Shown here piece after piece: positions 18,309-25,888 of a stretch of DNA of 64,000 bases. The stretch lies in assembly GCF_001421535.1 (NCBI RefSeq), contig NZ_LMKN01000001.1, positions 868,001-932,000 of the forward strand, written 5' to 3'. The stretch comes from Sphingomonas sp. Leaf20. Its GTDB lineage: Bacteria > Pseudomonadota > Alphaproteobacteria > Sphingomonadales > Sphingomonadaceae. How positions within the stretch are numbered: the first letter of the stretch is position 1; the number at the start of each line of letters is the position of its first letter. A program made the position numbers and the translations under genes. Under the pieces are notes generated by a model that had not been told where the DNA came from, did no database searches, and saw only the letters and a program-made list of their open reading frames with translations.

Positions 18309-18323
18309 GAACGAAGTGGGAAC
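18309..18323 (-). promoter_or_regulatory. LexA-type SOS box
   Basis: GAAC-GAAGTGG-GAAC (on the minus strand GTTC-N7-GTTC) matches exactly the known alphaproteobacterial LexA operator. It lies upstream of the AlkB-like/exonuclease-BRCT pair and in their orientation. A weak TTGCTATC-like -10 follows it. Confidence 0.65.
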
Positions 18324-18532
18324 GGGTCTGGTGTACGATCGCCGCGCCCGCTGCGTTCGAGCCGAGCACGGCTGCCGCAGTCCCGCCGCTGGCGAGCGCC
18401 GGTTGCAGACGTTCGGACCGCCTTGCCGACTTTCGCCGATCGCACATCCGACTCATCAGCCGCGCCTGGCTACCCGGCTCGGTCCGTTAACCGAGGAACG
18501 AGCGTAGGCCGAACCACCACCGCGACTATCCA

Positions 18533-19660
18533 TCACTTCAGCCACGCGAACGCATCGAACTCCCGGGCGAAGATCGCACGGGCGACACGCTCATAGACCC
18601 TGCGCCCGGAATCGCCGTTCGTGAGAACCACGACCGCCATGTTCGATGCCAGATCGACGACAAACAAATTGGCGACGCCGTCGTTCGCGCCCCAGTGCCA
18701 GGCGAAACGTCGGTCCGTACCGCGCTCCAGCCCCCACCCGAGACCCCAGTCGAGCGTCCCCTTGACGCGTGTCGTCGGTGTCGAAAGCATCGTGTAGCGC
18801 TGCGCATACGCGAGACACCGGGCAAAATCGGCCGCCGTCGTCCACAGCCCGGCCGCCATGTTGGGGATCGTGAACATCGGCATCGCCGGCGTCCCGCGCG
18901 ACACGGCCGCGCTCTCCCGCTCGGCCTGCGTCCAGCGGTCGACGGGTGTCGATGGCCCGGCGTCGCGACGCGCTGCGAATTCTGCAGGCCCCTTGTCCGC
19001 GAGCAGCGCACCGGCGCCATCATGCGCCCACGCGACCAGCGGCTCGCTGCCGTGCGCCCAGCCATAGCTGCTCCGGCGCATCCCCGCCGGCCGCAGGACG
19101 CGCGCCGCGACAACCCGCGCGGCAGTTTCCCCGGTCACCGCTTCGATCAGTCGACCGAGCAGCACGAAGCCTTCGCCCGAGTAACGGAATTTCGTGCCGG
19201 GGGTGAACGCGCTCGTCAGCGCTTCGCCCGCCGCGTCCCGCCAGTTGGGCAGGCCGCTGGAATGCGAGAGCAGGTGCCGCGGCGTGATGGTGCGCGTTCG
19301 GGGATCGTCGGTGAACGCGACATGGTCGGCCACCGGCCTGTCGAGATCGATCAGACCACCGCGCACCATGTCATGAACGGCGACCGCCAGGACGACCTTG
19401 GAGAGCGACGCCGCTTCGAACAGCGTGTCGGGCGTCGCCAGCACGTCATTCGCCCTGGCATAGCCGACCGCGCCGCTCGCGATGGTGCCCGACGCCTGCA
19501 GAACCGCCCAGCTTGCACCGGGCACCGACGCCAGCTCCAGCCACGCCGGCATCGCGTCGAGCGTTGCCGGCAACTGCGCCGACCGTGCGCGCGTCGCGGT
19601 CACCGCGACCGCTCCGAAGCATGGAACCGCCAGCACGGTACGCCTCGACACCGAAACCAT
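18533..19660 (-). CDS. Serine hydrolase of the beta-lactamase class C/esterase family
   Basis: A 375-residue exported serine hydrolase. The N-terminus SVSRRTVLAVPCFGAVAV is Tat-like. The catalytic SLSK tetrad (S-X-X-K) is near residue 85 in FEAASLSKVVLA. The second motif is YSGEGF rather than the usual Y-S-N, and the third-box equivalent is WHWGANDG. Such proteins are esterases, D-aminopeptidases or beta-lactamases; a true antibiotic target cannot be claimed from sequence. The start at 19660 has GGGGGG 6 bases upstream. The 310 bases between it and the M61 gene hold nothing recognisable. Confidence 0.88.
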   Translation of the reverse strand: MVSVSRRTVLAVPCFGAVAVTATRARSAQLPATLDAMPAWLELASVPGASWAVLQASGTIASGAVGYARANDVLATPDTLFEAASLSKVVLAVAVHDMVRGGLIDLDRPVADHVAFTDDPRTRTITPRHLLSHSSGLPNWRDAAGEALTSAFTPGTKFRYSGEGFVLLGRLIEAVTGETAARVVAARVLRPAGMRRSSYGWAHGSEPLVAWAHDGAGALLADKGPAEFAARRDAGPSTPVDRWTQAERESAAVSRGTPAMPMFTIPNMAAGLWTTAADFARCLAYAQRYTMLSTPTTRVKGTLDWGLGWGLERGTDRRFAWHWGANDGVANLFVVDLASNMAVVVLTNGDSGRRVYERVARAIFAREFDAFAWLK

Positions 19661-19979
19661 GCGCATCCCCCCCGCAAACGAAGCCGGACCATACAGCGTC
19701 ACGCCGCGGCGTCACTGGCCCAAATCTGGTTATTTGAATGGCTTGCCGACCTGCGCGGCTCCCGACGGTCATGCATTCCTGCACGGACGGTAGCGCAGAC
19801 CAGCGTCGCGCCTCCTTGGGTCTCTCCCCGTGTCCCGGCAGGACGCTCTTATTCCCGTCTCATGCCGACGTAATGTTTGAGAAGATTAGTCTTCCTCCGG
19901 CGTCGCCCCCTGCGGGCAAGTTGACAAGATGAATGCCGTCCGATCCTAGCTACCCGGGAGATTATCCGGGGGACCAGCC
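19661..19979. other. Divergent intergenic region, serine hydrolase to M61 gene
   Basis: About 320 bases between two divergently transcribed genes. No reading frame, repeat or tRNA could be supported. Both promoters must lie here. Confidence 0.4.
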
Positions 19980-21827
19980 ATGAAGACCGTTTTCGCGACG
20001 TTTACCGCCATGCTGATGCCGTTCGCGCCCCCCGCGATCGCACAGACCAATGCCCCAGCGGCGACGCAGTATGAGATCAGCTTCCCCAATGCGGTCCATC
20101 ACGAGGCGCAGGTCACCGCGACCTGGCGCGATCTCGGCCCTGCCCCGTTGCGCGTCCAGATGTCGCGGTCGTCGCCCGGCCGCTACGCGATTCACGAATT
20201 CGCCAAGAACGTCTATGCGCTCTCCGCCAGGGATGGCCGCGGTCGCGCGCTCGCGGTGACGCGGACCGACCCTTATGGCTGGACGGTCGCCGGGCACGAC
20301 GGCACGGTGACGGTCACCTACACGCTGTTCGGCGATCACGGCGACGGGACCTATGCGCAGATCGATGCAACGCACGCGCATCTCAACATGCCGGCGACCT
20401 TCCTGTGGGCGGCCGGACAGGAAAAGCGCCCGATCCGCGTGCGGTTCGTGCCCTTCGACACCAAGTGGAAGGTCGCGACGCAGCTCCAGCCGACCGGCGA
20501 CCGCTACACCTTCGCCGCGCCCGACTTCCAGTATTTCATGGACAGCCCGACCGAGCTCTCCGATTTCGACCTGCGCGAATGGCAGGTCGGCGAAGGGGCG
20601 ACACGCGCCACGATCCGCCTCGCGGTCCATCACGACGGGACGCCCGCCGATCTCGATCGCTTCGCCGCCAGCGCTAGGAAGGTCGTCGCGCAGCAGATCG
20701 CGCTGTGGGGCGAACACCCCGCCTACGACTTCGGCACCTACACCTTCATCGCCGATTACATGCCGCAGATCAGCGGCGACGGGATGGAACATCGCAACTC
20801 GACGATCATCTCGCAGCCGCGCTCGTTCAAGGCGGCAAAGTTTTCGCAGATCGACACGCTCAGCCACGAATTCTTCCACAGCTGGAATGTCGAGCGGATC
20901 CGCCCCGCCGAGCTCGAGCCGTTCGACTTCACCCGCGCCAACCCGACCCCGTCGCTGTGGCTCGCCGAAGGGTTCACGCAATATTACGGGCCGCTGATGA
21001 TCCGCCGCGCGGGCGAATCCGCGATCGACGCGTATCTCCGCGGGGTCGGCTCGACCGTCAACGCGCTCACCACCGGCACCGCCCGCAGCTATGGCGGCCC
21101 GCAGGAGATGAGCCTGCGCGCGCCGTTCGTCGACGCGGCAAAGGCGATCGACGCGACCAACCCCAACATCTTCGTGTCCTATTACACCTATGGCGCCGGC
21201 CTCGCGCTCGCGCTCGACCTGACGTTGCGCCAGCGTTACCCCGACATCACGCTCGACACCTTCATGCGGCATTTGTGGCAGACCTTCGGCAAGCCCGAGC
21301 GCCCCTATACGCGTGCCGACCTGTCGCGCGCGCTGGGCGCGGTGACGAAGGACCCCGCCTTCGCCGACGCCTTTTTCAGGACCTCGATCGATGCCAGCGC
21401 GCTCCCCGACTATGCCCCTTTGCTCGACCAGGCGGGTCTGAAGCTGCGTCCCGCCAGCCCGGCCGCCGCGTGGTTCGGCAACGTCCGCCTCAAGGCGACC
21501 GGCAGCGAGGTCCGCATCGATGGCGCGCCTGCACCCGGTACGCCACTCTATCGCGCCGGCCTCGACAATGGCGACCAGATCGTCAGCCTGGGCGGGACGT
21601 CGATCACCAGCGATGCGGAGACGGCCGCGGCGCTGTCGCGCTACAAACCCGGCCAGACCGCCGACATCGTCTACCGCCAGCGCGGCGTCGAACGCCGCGC
21701 CACGCTGACCTTCGTCGCCGACCCCACCGTCGAGGTCGTCCGCTACGAAACCGCGGGCATCACGCCGACCGCCCGACAGATCGCGTTTCGCACCGCGTGG
21801 CTCGGGCAGGATATCGCGGCCGACTAG
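19980..21827 (+). CDS. M61 family metallopeptidase with C-terminal PDZ domain
   Basis: A 615-residue secreted zinc peptidase of the M61 glycyl-aminopeptidase family. A signal peptide (TFTAMLMPFAPPAIAQ) is followed by the N-terminal beta-domain. The zinc motif is SHEFFHSWNVERIRP (H-E-X2-H, near residue 300), and the third ligand Glu is in LWLAEGFTQYY about 28 residues on. The C-terminal PDZ domain (about residues 520-590) contains LYRAGLDNGDQIVSLGGTSI. The family trims N-terminal Gly/Ala peptides. GGGGGACC precedes the ATG. It is transcribed in the same direction as the downstream lipoprotein, 88 bases away. Confidence 0.92.
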   Translation: MKTVFATFTAMLMPFAPPAIAQTNAPAATQYEISFPNAVHHEAQVTATWRDLGPAPLRVQMSRSSPGRYAIHEFAKNVYALSARDGRGRALAVTRTDPYGWTVAGHDGTVTVTYTLFGDHGDGTYAQIDATHAHLNMPATFLWAAGQEKRPIRVRFVPFDTKWKVATQLQPTGDRYTFAAPDFQYFMDSPTELSDFDLREWQVGEGATRATIRLAVHHDGTPADLDRFAASARKVVAQQIALWGEHPAYDFGTYTFIADYMPQISGDGMEHRNSTIISQPRSFKAAKFSQIDTLSHEFFHSWNVERIRPAELEPFDFTRANPTPSLWLAEGFTQYYGPLMIRRAGESAIDAYLRGVGSTVNALTTGTARSYGGPQEMSLRAPFVDAAKAIDATNPNIFVSYYTYGAGLALALDLTLRQRYPDITLDTFMRHLWQTFGKPERPYTRADLSRALGAVTKDPAFADAFFRTSIDASALPDYAPLLDQAGLKLRPASPAAAWFGNVRLKATGSEVRIDGAPAPGTPLYRAGLDNGDQIVSLGGTSITSDAETAAALSRYKPGQTADIVYRQRGVERRATLTFVADPTVEVVRYETAGITPTARQIAFRTAWLGQDIAAD

Positions 21828-21915
21828 CCGGGAACAGCGATACCCGACCGAGCGGATAGGCGTTGAAATCCGGCGGCCGTCGTGTATCCCTGTGCCACCA
21901 CAAAAAGGGTTGATC

Positions 21916-22185
21916 ATGAAGAAAGTTTTCGCTGTCGCCGTCGCTACCGGCCTGCTCTCGCTCGCAGCCTGCAACTCCAGCCCGCGCGAGCAGGCGGCTG
22001 ATCAGATCGAGTCGAACACCGAAGCCGTCGCCGACAACCTCGAAGACGCGGCCGACGATACGAGCAACGCCGCAGCGGAAGCCACACTTGAGAACAAGGC
22101 CGACGCCGTGCGCGCAACCGGCCAGAATCAGGCAGACGACATGCGCACCAACGACCCGGACACCAATCTTTCGAATGGCATCTAA
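21916..22185 (+). CDS. Small alanine-rich lipoprotein
   Basis: An 89-residue predicted lipoprotein: signal MKKVFAVAVATGLLSLAAC with lipobox LAAC, then an acidic, alanine-rich, probably helical region (EAVADNLEDAADDTSNAAAEA) and an Asn/Asp-rich end. It resembles small envelope-stress or entericidin-like lipoproteins in style, but I do not recognise a family. AAAGGG lies upstream of the ATG. A strong terminator follows, so it is a discrete transcript end. Confidence 0.75.
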   Translation: MKKVFAVAVATGLLSLAACNSSPREQAADQIESNTEAVADNLEDAADDTSNAAAEATLENKADAVRATGQNQADDMRTNDPDTNLSNGI

Positions 22186-22240
22186 AAGACTGACCGCGTA
22201 AAACCGCAGCTAGGTTGCTCCCAAGCAGCTTGTAAGAACA

Positions 22241-22271
22241 GGGCATCCGGGGCGACCCGGATGCCCTTTTT
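22241..22271 (+). terminator. Intrinsic terminator after lipoprotein gene
   Basis: GGGCATCCGGG and CCCGGATGCCC arms (11 bp) with a 4-base loop are followed directly by TTTTT. This is a textbook rho-independent terminator for the lipoprotein and perhaps the M61 transcript. Confidence 0.92.
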
Positions 22272-22605
22272 GCGTCTTAGGCGTAAGCGCCAGGGCCGCT
22301 GGTGGAGGGATTCGGCACCGTCATCCGGTCATTCATCGTTGCGACGACCGCGCTCGGCGACCGACCCGCCGTCATGACCGTCGTGCTCGGGAAGGAACGC
22401 GGACACGCTGCGTACTGAAAGAGACGCGCGAGGCGAACTGCGAGGCCCGCGCAATGTCAGACGTTGGCCGATACTGCCCGGCAGCCCGGGTCTCCAAAGA
22501 CCCGCCTCCAGACACGCGTGCGCCCATTTTCGCCTTCCTGCTCTGGACACGCGTTCGTCGCAAGAAAGCGGTTAGGCCCGCATGCAGGAACGGCGGCGCA
22601 AGGCA
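22272..22605. other. Intergenic region before the halogenase gene end
   Basis: About 330 bases separating the lipoprotein terminator from the 3' end of the halogenase gene. I see no supported gene, repeat or terminator for the halogenase operon. Confidence 0.4.
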
Positions 22606-24105
22606 TCAGCCGTGAGCAGGGCAATATCGCGCGAGGAATTCGCCGTGGCGCGGCAGCGTCCGCACCGTGCGCGCTATCCCCCTGGACAGATCCGCGAAGG
22701 AGTTTTGCAGCTCCTGTCCCTTGATGATGCTTGCGATGCGGTGATGCGCGCGTGGCACGACGCCTTGCCCGAGCATGACGGAAACCCAGGAATCGATCCT
22801 GAACAGGTCGTCCTGTCCCTGCCAGGCACCCGCGGTCGTGGTGAAGAGCGAGATCCGCTCGGCGAGGCTGTCGGGAACGGTCATCCGCGCGCAGTCGCGC
22901 CAGAACGGCGAATCGCGACGTTCGGTAACGTGGTAATGCAGGATGATGAAGTCGCGGACATGCTCCCACTCGTGTCGCGACTGCGCGTTGAACCGCGCGG
23001 CGAGCGCAGCGTGATCATCACCCCGAAACGGGAACAGCTGGATCAGACGGATCACCGCATTCATGATCAGGTGGATGCTGGTCGACTCGAGCGGCTCGAT
23101 GAATCCCGCCGCGAGACCCAGTGCGATACAGTTCCGGTTCCAGGCCTGTCGGCGCATCCCCGAGCGGAAACGCAGCGGGCGCGGCTCGAACAGCGGCCGG
23201 CCATCGAGCGCGCCGATCAGCGTCGCGTGGGCCTCGTCATCGCTCATGTGCCGGCTGGAATAGACGAGACCGTTGCCCGTCCGCGTCTGGAGCGGGATCT
23301 GCCAGCGCCAGCCCGCAGTGTGCGCGATCGCGCGCGTGTACGGCACGGGCGACGCGACCGTCTCCGTCTGCACCGCAAGCGCCCGGTCGGTGGCTAACCA
23401 TTCCGACCAATCCTCATAGCCGGTCCCGAGCGTGCCCTCGGTCAGAAGCGCGCGAAAGCCGGTGCAGTCGATGAACAGGTCGCCCGCGATCTGCTCGCCC
23501 GATGCCAGGACGAGCGCTGCAATATCGCCCCCCTCGCCGTCACGTTCGACCCGGTCGATGCGTCCCTCGACGCGCCGCACGCCCCAGGGCTCCGCCAATG
23601 TCCGGAGGAACCGCGCATACGCGGTCGCGTCGAGGTGGTAGGCGTATGCCAGCGAATGCTGCTCGTCGTGACCGAATAGCCCCGCGCCCGCGGCCTGCTG
23701 TTCGAGCGAATAATCCCCGTAGGCGCCACCGAACCCGCGGGCACGCGCCTCGAGCCAGAAATGCTGAAAGTCGGCGATCGCCACCGACCTGCCGACGCTG
23801 CCGAACGGATGGAAATAGCGGTCGCCGAGCCGACGCCAGTTCTCGAACGCGATGCCCAGCTTGAAGGTCGCCTGCGTGGCCCGCATGAAGGCGGCTTCGT
23901 CGATGCCGAGAAACGCATGGAAACTGCGCGCGGTTGGAATGGTCGATTCGCCGACGCCGACGGTGCCGATCTCGTCCGATTCGACGAGCGTCACATCGAC
24001 GAGCGATCCGAGCTGGCGCACGATCGCCGCGGCCGCGATCCATCCGGCGGTGCCACCGCCCGCGACCACGACGCGGGTCCGCGGGCGTTCAGACGTCTCG
24101 GTCAT
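22606..24105 (-). CDS. Flavin-dependent tryptophan-halogenase family protein
   Basis: A 499-residue FADH2-dependent halogenase-family enzyme. The FAD site is VVVAGGGTAGWIAA (about residues 11-24). The conserved active-site lysine lies in ATFKLGIAFENW, the halogenase-specific W-X-W-X-I-P is present as GWRWQIP, and the catalytic-glutamate region is FIEPLESTSIHL. All hallmarks of an active halogenase are therefore visible. Family members in TonB-receptor loci, such as BrvH, halogenate indole in vitro but their natural substrate is unknown. Its ATG overlaps the stop of the cupin gene (ATGA). A partner flavin reductase is not encoded nearby. Confidence 0.92.
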   Translation of the reverse strand: MTETSERPRTRVVVAGGGTAGWIAAAAIVRQLGSLVDVTLVESDEIGTVGVGESTIPTARSFHAFLGIDEAAFMRATQATFKLGIAFENWRRLGDRYFHPFGSVGRSVAIADFQHFWLEARARGFGGAYGDYSLEQQAAGAGLFGHDEQHSLAYAYHLDATAYARFLRTLAEPWGVRRVEGRIDRVERDGEGGDIAALVLASGEQIAGDLFIDCTGFRALLTEGTLGTGYEDWSEWLATDRALAVQTETVASPVPYTRAIAHTAGWRWQIPLQTRTGNGLVYSSRHMSDDEAHATLIGALDGRPLFEPRPLRFRSGMRRQAWNRNCIALGLAAGFIEPLESTSIHLIMNAVIRLIQLFPFRGDDHAALAARFNAQSRHEWEHVRDFIILHYHVTERRDSPFWRDCARMTVPDSLAERISLFTTTAGAWQGQDDLFRIDSWVSVMLGQGVVPRAHHRIASIIKGQELQNSFADLSRGIARTVRTLPRHGEFLARYCPAHG

Positions 24106-25136
24106 CGGTTCAGCCTGTGCAGCAGATAGGCGCGCAACTGACGGGCGCCGGGCTCGTCCAGCGGTGCGAGCGGTCCGCGTGCGGGGGGCGGCAGATGCGC
24201 CGCGACCGCCTCCGCATCGCCGAACACATAATGGTCGAACATCGCGCGCCACGCACGCTTTTCCTGGGCGGGCCGGTCGCGCAGGCTGAGCAGCGCGTGC
24301 AGCAGCGTATCCATCGGCGTGTCCATGAAGGCCGGCGCCGCGTTCCACCAATAGTTCACGAGCACGTTGAAGTCGTCGAGCGCCTCGACATGGTGCCACC
24401 ACAGGGCCGGGTAGACGAGCACGTCGCCGGCTTCGAGTTCGGCCACCGATCCGGCGGCAAGCGCGGCAGCGAAACGGGGATAGGCATCGAGATCGGGCGC
24501 AGCGAAATCGACCATGCTCACCACCTGCCCGCCCGGGGTCGGCGCGAGCGGGCCGGGATAGAGGTTGCCGACCTGGTCGGGTGGAAACAGCGTGAAGCGT
24601 CGCCGCCCGACGGCGCAGACCGCCGCGTTGTTCGACATGTCATGGTGCGCGGACGCGATCGTGCGGTTGCCGATCCAGATGCTGGCTAGCGGCGCGTGAC
24701 GATCGAAGACGTCGCCGTGGGGCGCCAGATCGTTCTCGCGTCGGAAGCCGGGAAGATAGGTCTCGACGTCGGTCGAGCCGAGATAATAAGCGGGCGCCTC
24801 GGCGTCGCCGAGATGCCCGAGCACGCGATCGAGGAAAGCCCCCAGCGCGATCCGCTCGGCCACGAAGTTCATCGCGGTGGCGGTATCGTCATAATGGAAG
24901 CGCCCCCTGATCGCGGGATCGCCGACATAGCCGGTGACGGGACGGCCGGCATCGAACCCACGCAGATAGGCGGCAGCCTCGTGCGGCGACCTCCGTCCGG
25001 CCTGGACCAGCGGCCAGTCGGCGGCGAGCCCGCGGAGGATCACCGGCTCCTCGGTCGCGATCAACGCTTCCAGATCGAGGACCCCGGTGTGATCGATCTC
25101 GCGCACCTCGCGCGACACGCGCACGCGCTCAGCCAC
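24102..25136 (-). CDS. Cupin-8/JmjC-like 2-oxoglutarate dioxygenase
   Basis: A 344-residue protein of the cupin-8 (FIH/JmjC-like) family, Fe(II)/2-oxoglutarate hydroxylases acting on proteins or RNA. The N-terminal helper part has PVILRGLAADWPLVQ (about residues 31-45). The iron ligands are in ASAHHDMSNN (H-X-D) and in PALWWHHVEAL. The 2-oxoglutarate-binding strand is near FTLFPPDQ. It overlaps sapC by 8 bases and the halogenase by 4, so all three are probably made in fixed ratio. A joint modification of one target is plausible but unproven. Confidence 0.9.
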   Translation of the reverse strand: MAERVRVSREVREIDHTGVLDLEALIATEEPVILRGLAADWPLVQAGRRSPHEAAAYLRGFDAGRPVTGYVGDPAIRGRFHYDDTATAMNFVAERIALGAFLDRVLGHLGDAEAPAYYLGSTDVETYLPGFRRENDLAPHGDVFDRHAPLASIWIGNRTIASAHHDMSNNAAVCAVGRRRFTLFPPDQVGNLYPGPLAPTPGGQVVSMVDFAAPDLDAYPRFAAALAAGSVAELEAGDVLVYPALWWHHVEALDDFNVLVNYWWNAAPAFMDTPMDTLLHALLSLRDRPAQEKRAWRAMFDHYVFGDAEAVAAHLPPPARGPLAPLDEPGARQLRAYLLHRLNR

Positions 25137-25833
25137 GGAACTCCTTCCGCAGCTTGCGATCGATCAGGTGGCGAAGGTTGCCGAGCGACGAGGCGATCCA
25201 GAACGCCGGACGCAGGAAATCATCCCGGTGGAGTGCTGCCAGAGCGTTGCCGTCGAGCGCAGCCAGCCGTCCCGCATCGACGGTGAAGCGATCGGGAATG
25301 TCATAACGACGCCCGTCGGCGAGATCGAGTTGCAGTGTGGCGGGTTCGAGCAGGCCCGCGTCGGCGAACGCGTCGAACATCGCCTTTTCGGTCTCCAGAC
25401 CGACATAGATTCGTTGCAGCATCGTCGAGACGTGATCGAGCAGCGGCGCGTTGCCGCCAAGCTCGCGGAACACCGGCTCGCCATCGTCGACGATCCGCGG
25501 ATGGTCCGGGTCGACGTGGATCATCGGTTCGCCATGGGCATCGACGCCGATCGAGAACGGGCCACGCGCCCGCGCCGCCGGCACGTACCGCGCGTCCCAG
25601 TTCTCGCCGTCGAGGAACAGGTTTTCGTCGGGATCGAGCCCCAGCAGGACGGTCGCGAAGAGGACGCCTTGCTCGTCGCGACGCAGCAGGATCGCATAGT
25701 CGCGCTGGAGTTCCTCGAACTCGCCCGGGAAGACGCGCGTCTGGTTGATCGCATCGCCATAGCGCGCGTGGTGACCGACCGCGACACGCAGGTCGCGGTG
25801 GTCGATATTGTTGAGAAGTACCGGAGAGGCCAT
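25129..25833 (-). CDS. SapC family protein
   Basis: A 234-residue SapC-family protein. It starts PVLLNNIDHRDLRVAVGHHARYGDAINQTRVFPGEF and contains LLGLDPDENLFLDGENWDARYVPA (both read in parts), which are family hallmarks. SapC was named from a Campylobacter S-layer export locus, but in Alphaproteobacteria it is found beside TonB receptors with unknown function. AGGATC precedes the ATG. It is separated from the receptor stop by 55 bases containing a hairpin, and it overlaps the cupin gene. Confidence 0.9.
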   Translation of the reverse strand: MASPVLLNNIDHRDLRVAVGHHARYGDAINQTRVFPGEFEELQRDYAILLRRDEQGVLFATVLLGLDPDENLFLDGENWDARYVPAARARGPFSIGVDAHGEPMIHVDPDHPRIVDDGEPVFRELGGNAPLLDHVSTMLQRIYVGLETEKAMFDAFADAGLLEPATLQLDLADGRRYDIPDRFTVDAGRLAALDGNALAALHRDDFLRPAFWIASSLGNLRHLIDRKLRKEFRG

Positions 25834-25851
25834 GCGTTGATCCTAGACGAG

Positions 25852-25877
25852 GAAGGCCGCTTTCGTCAGCGGCCTTC
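25852..25877 (-). terminator. Intercistronic hairpin between receptor and sapC
   Basis: GAAGGCCGC and GCGGCCTTC arms (9 bp) with an 8-base loop lie 12 bases after the receptor stop codon. There is no T-run in the direction of transcription. It probably lowers or stabilises expression of the downstream sapC-cupin-halogenase part rather than fully ending the transcript. Confidence 0.6.
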
Positions 25878-25888
25878 TCGCCATTCGG

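Noticed and set aside
18533..19660. Antibiotic-resistance beta-lactamase
   Set aside because: It has S-X-X-K but a Y-S-G second motif and general serine-hydrolase features. Resistance cannot be claimed from this sequence.
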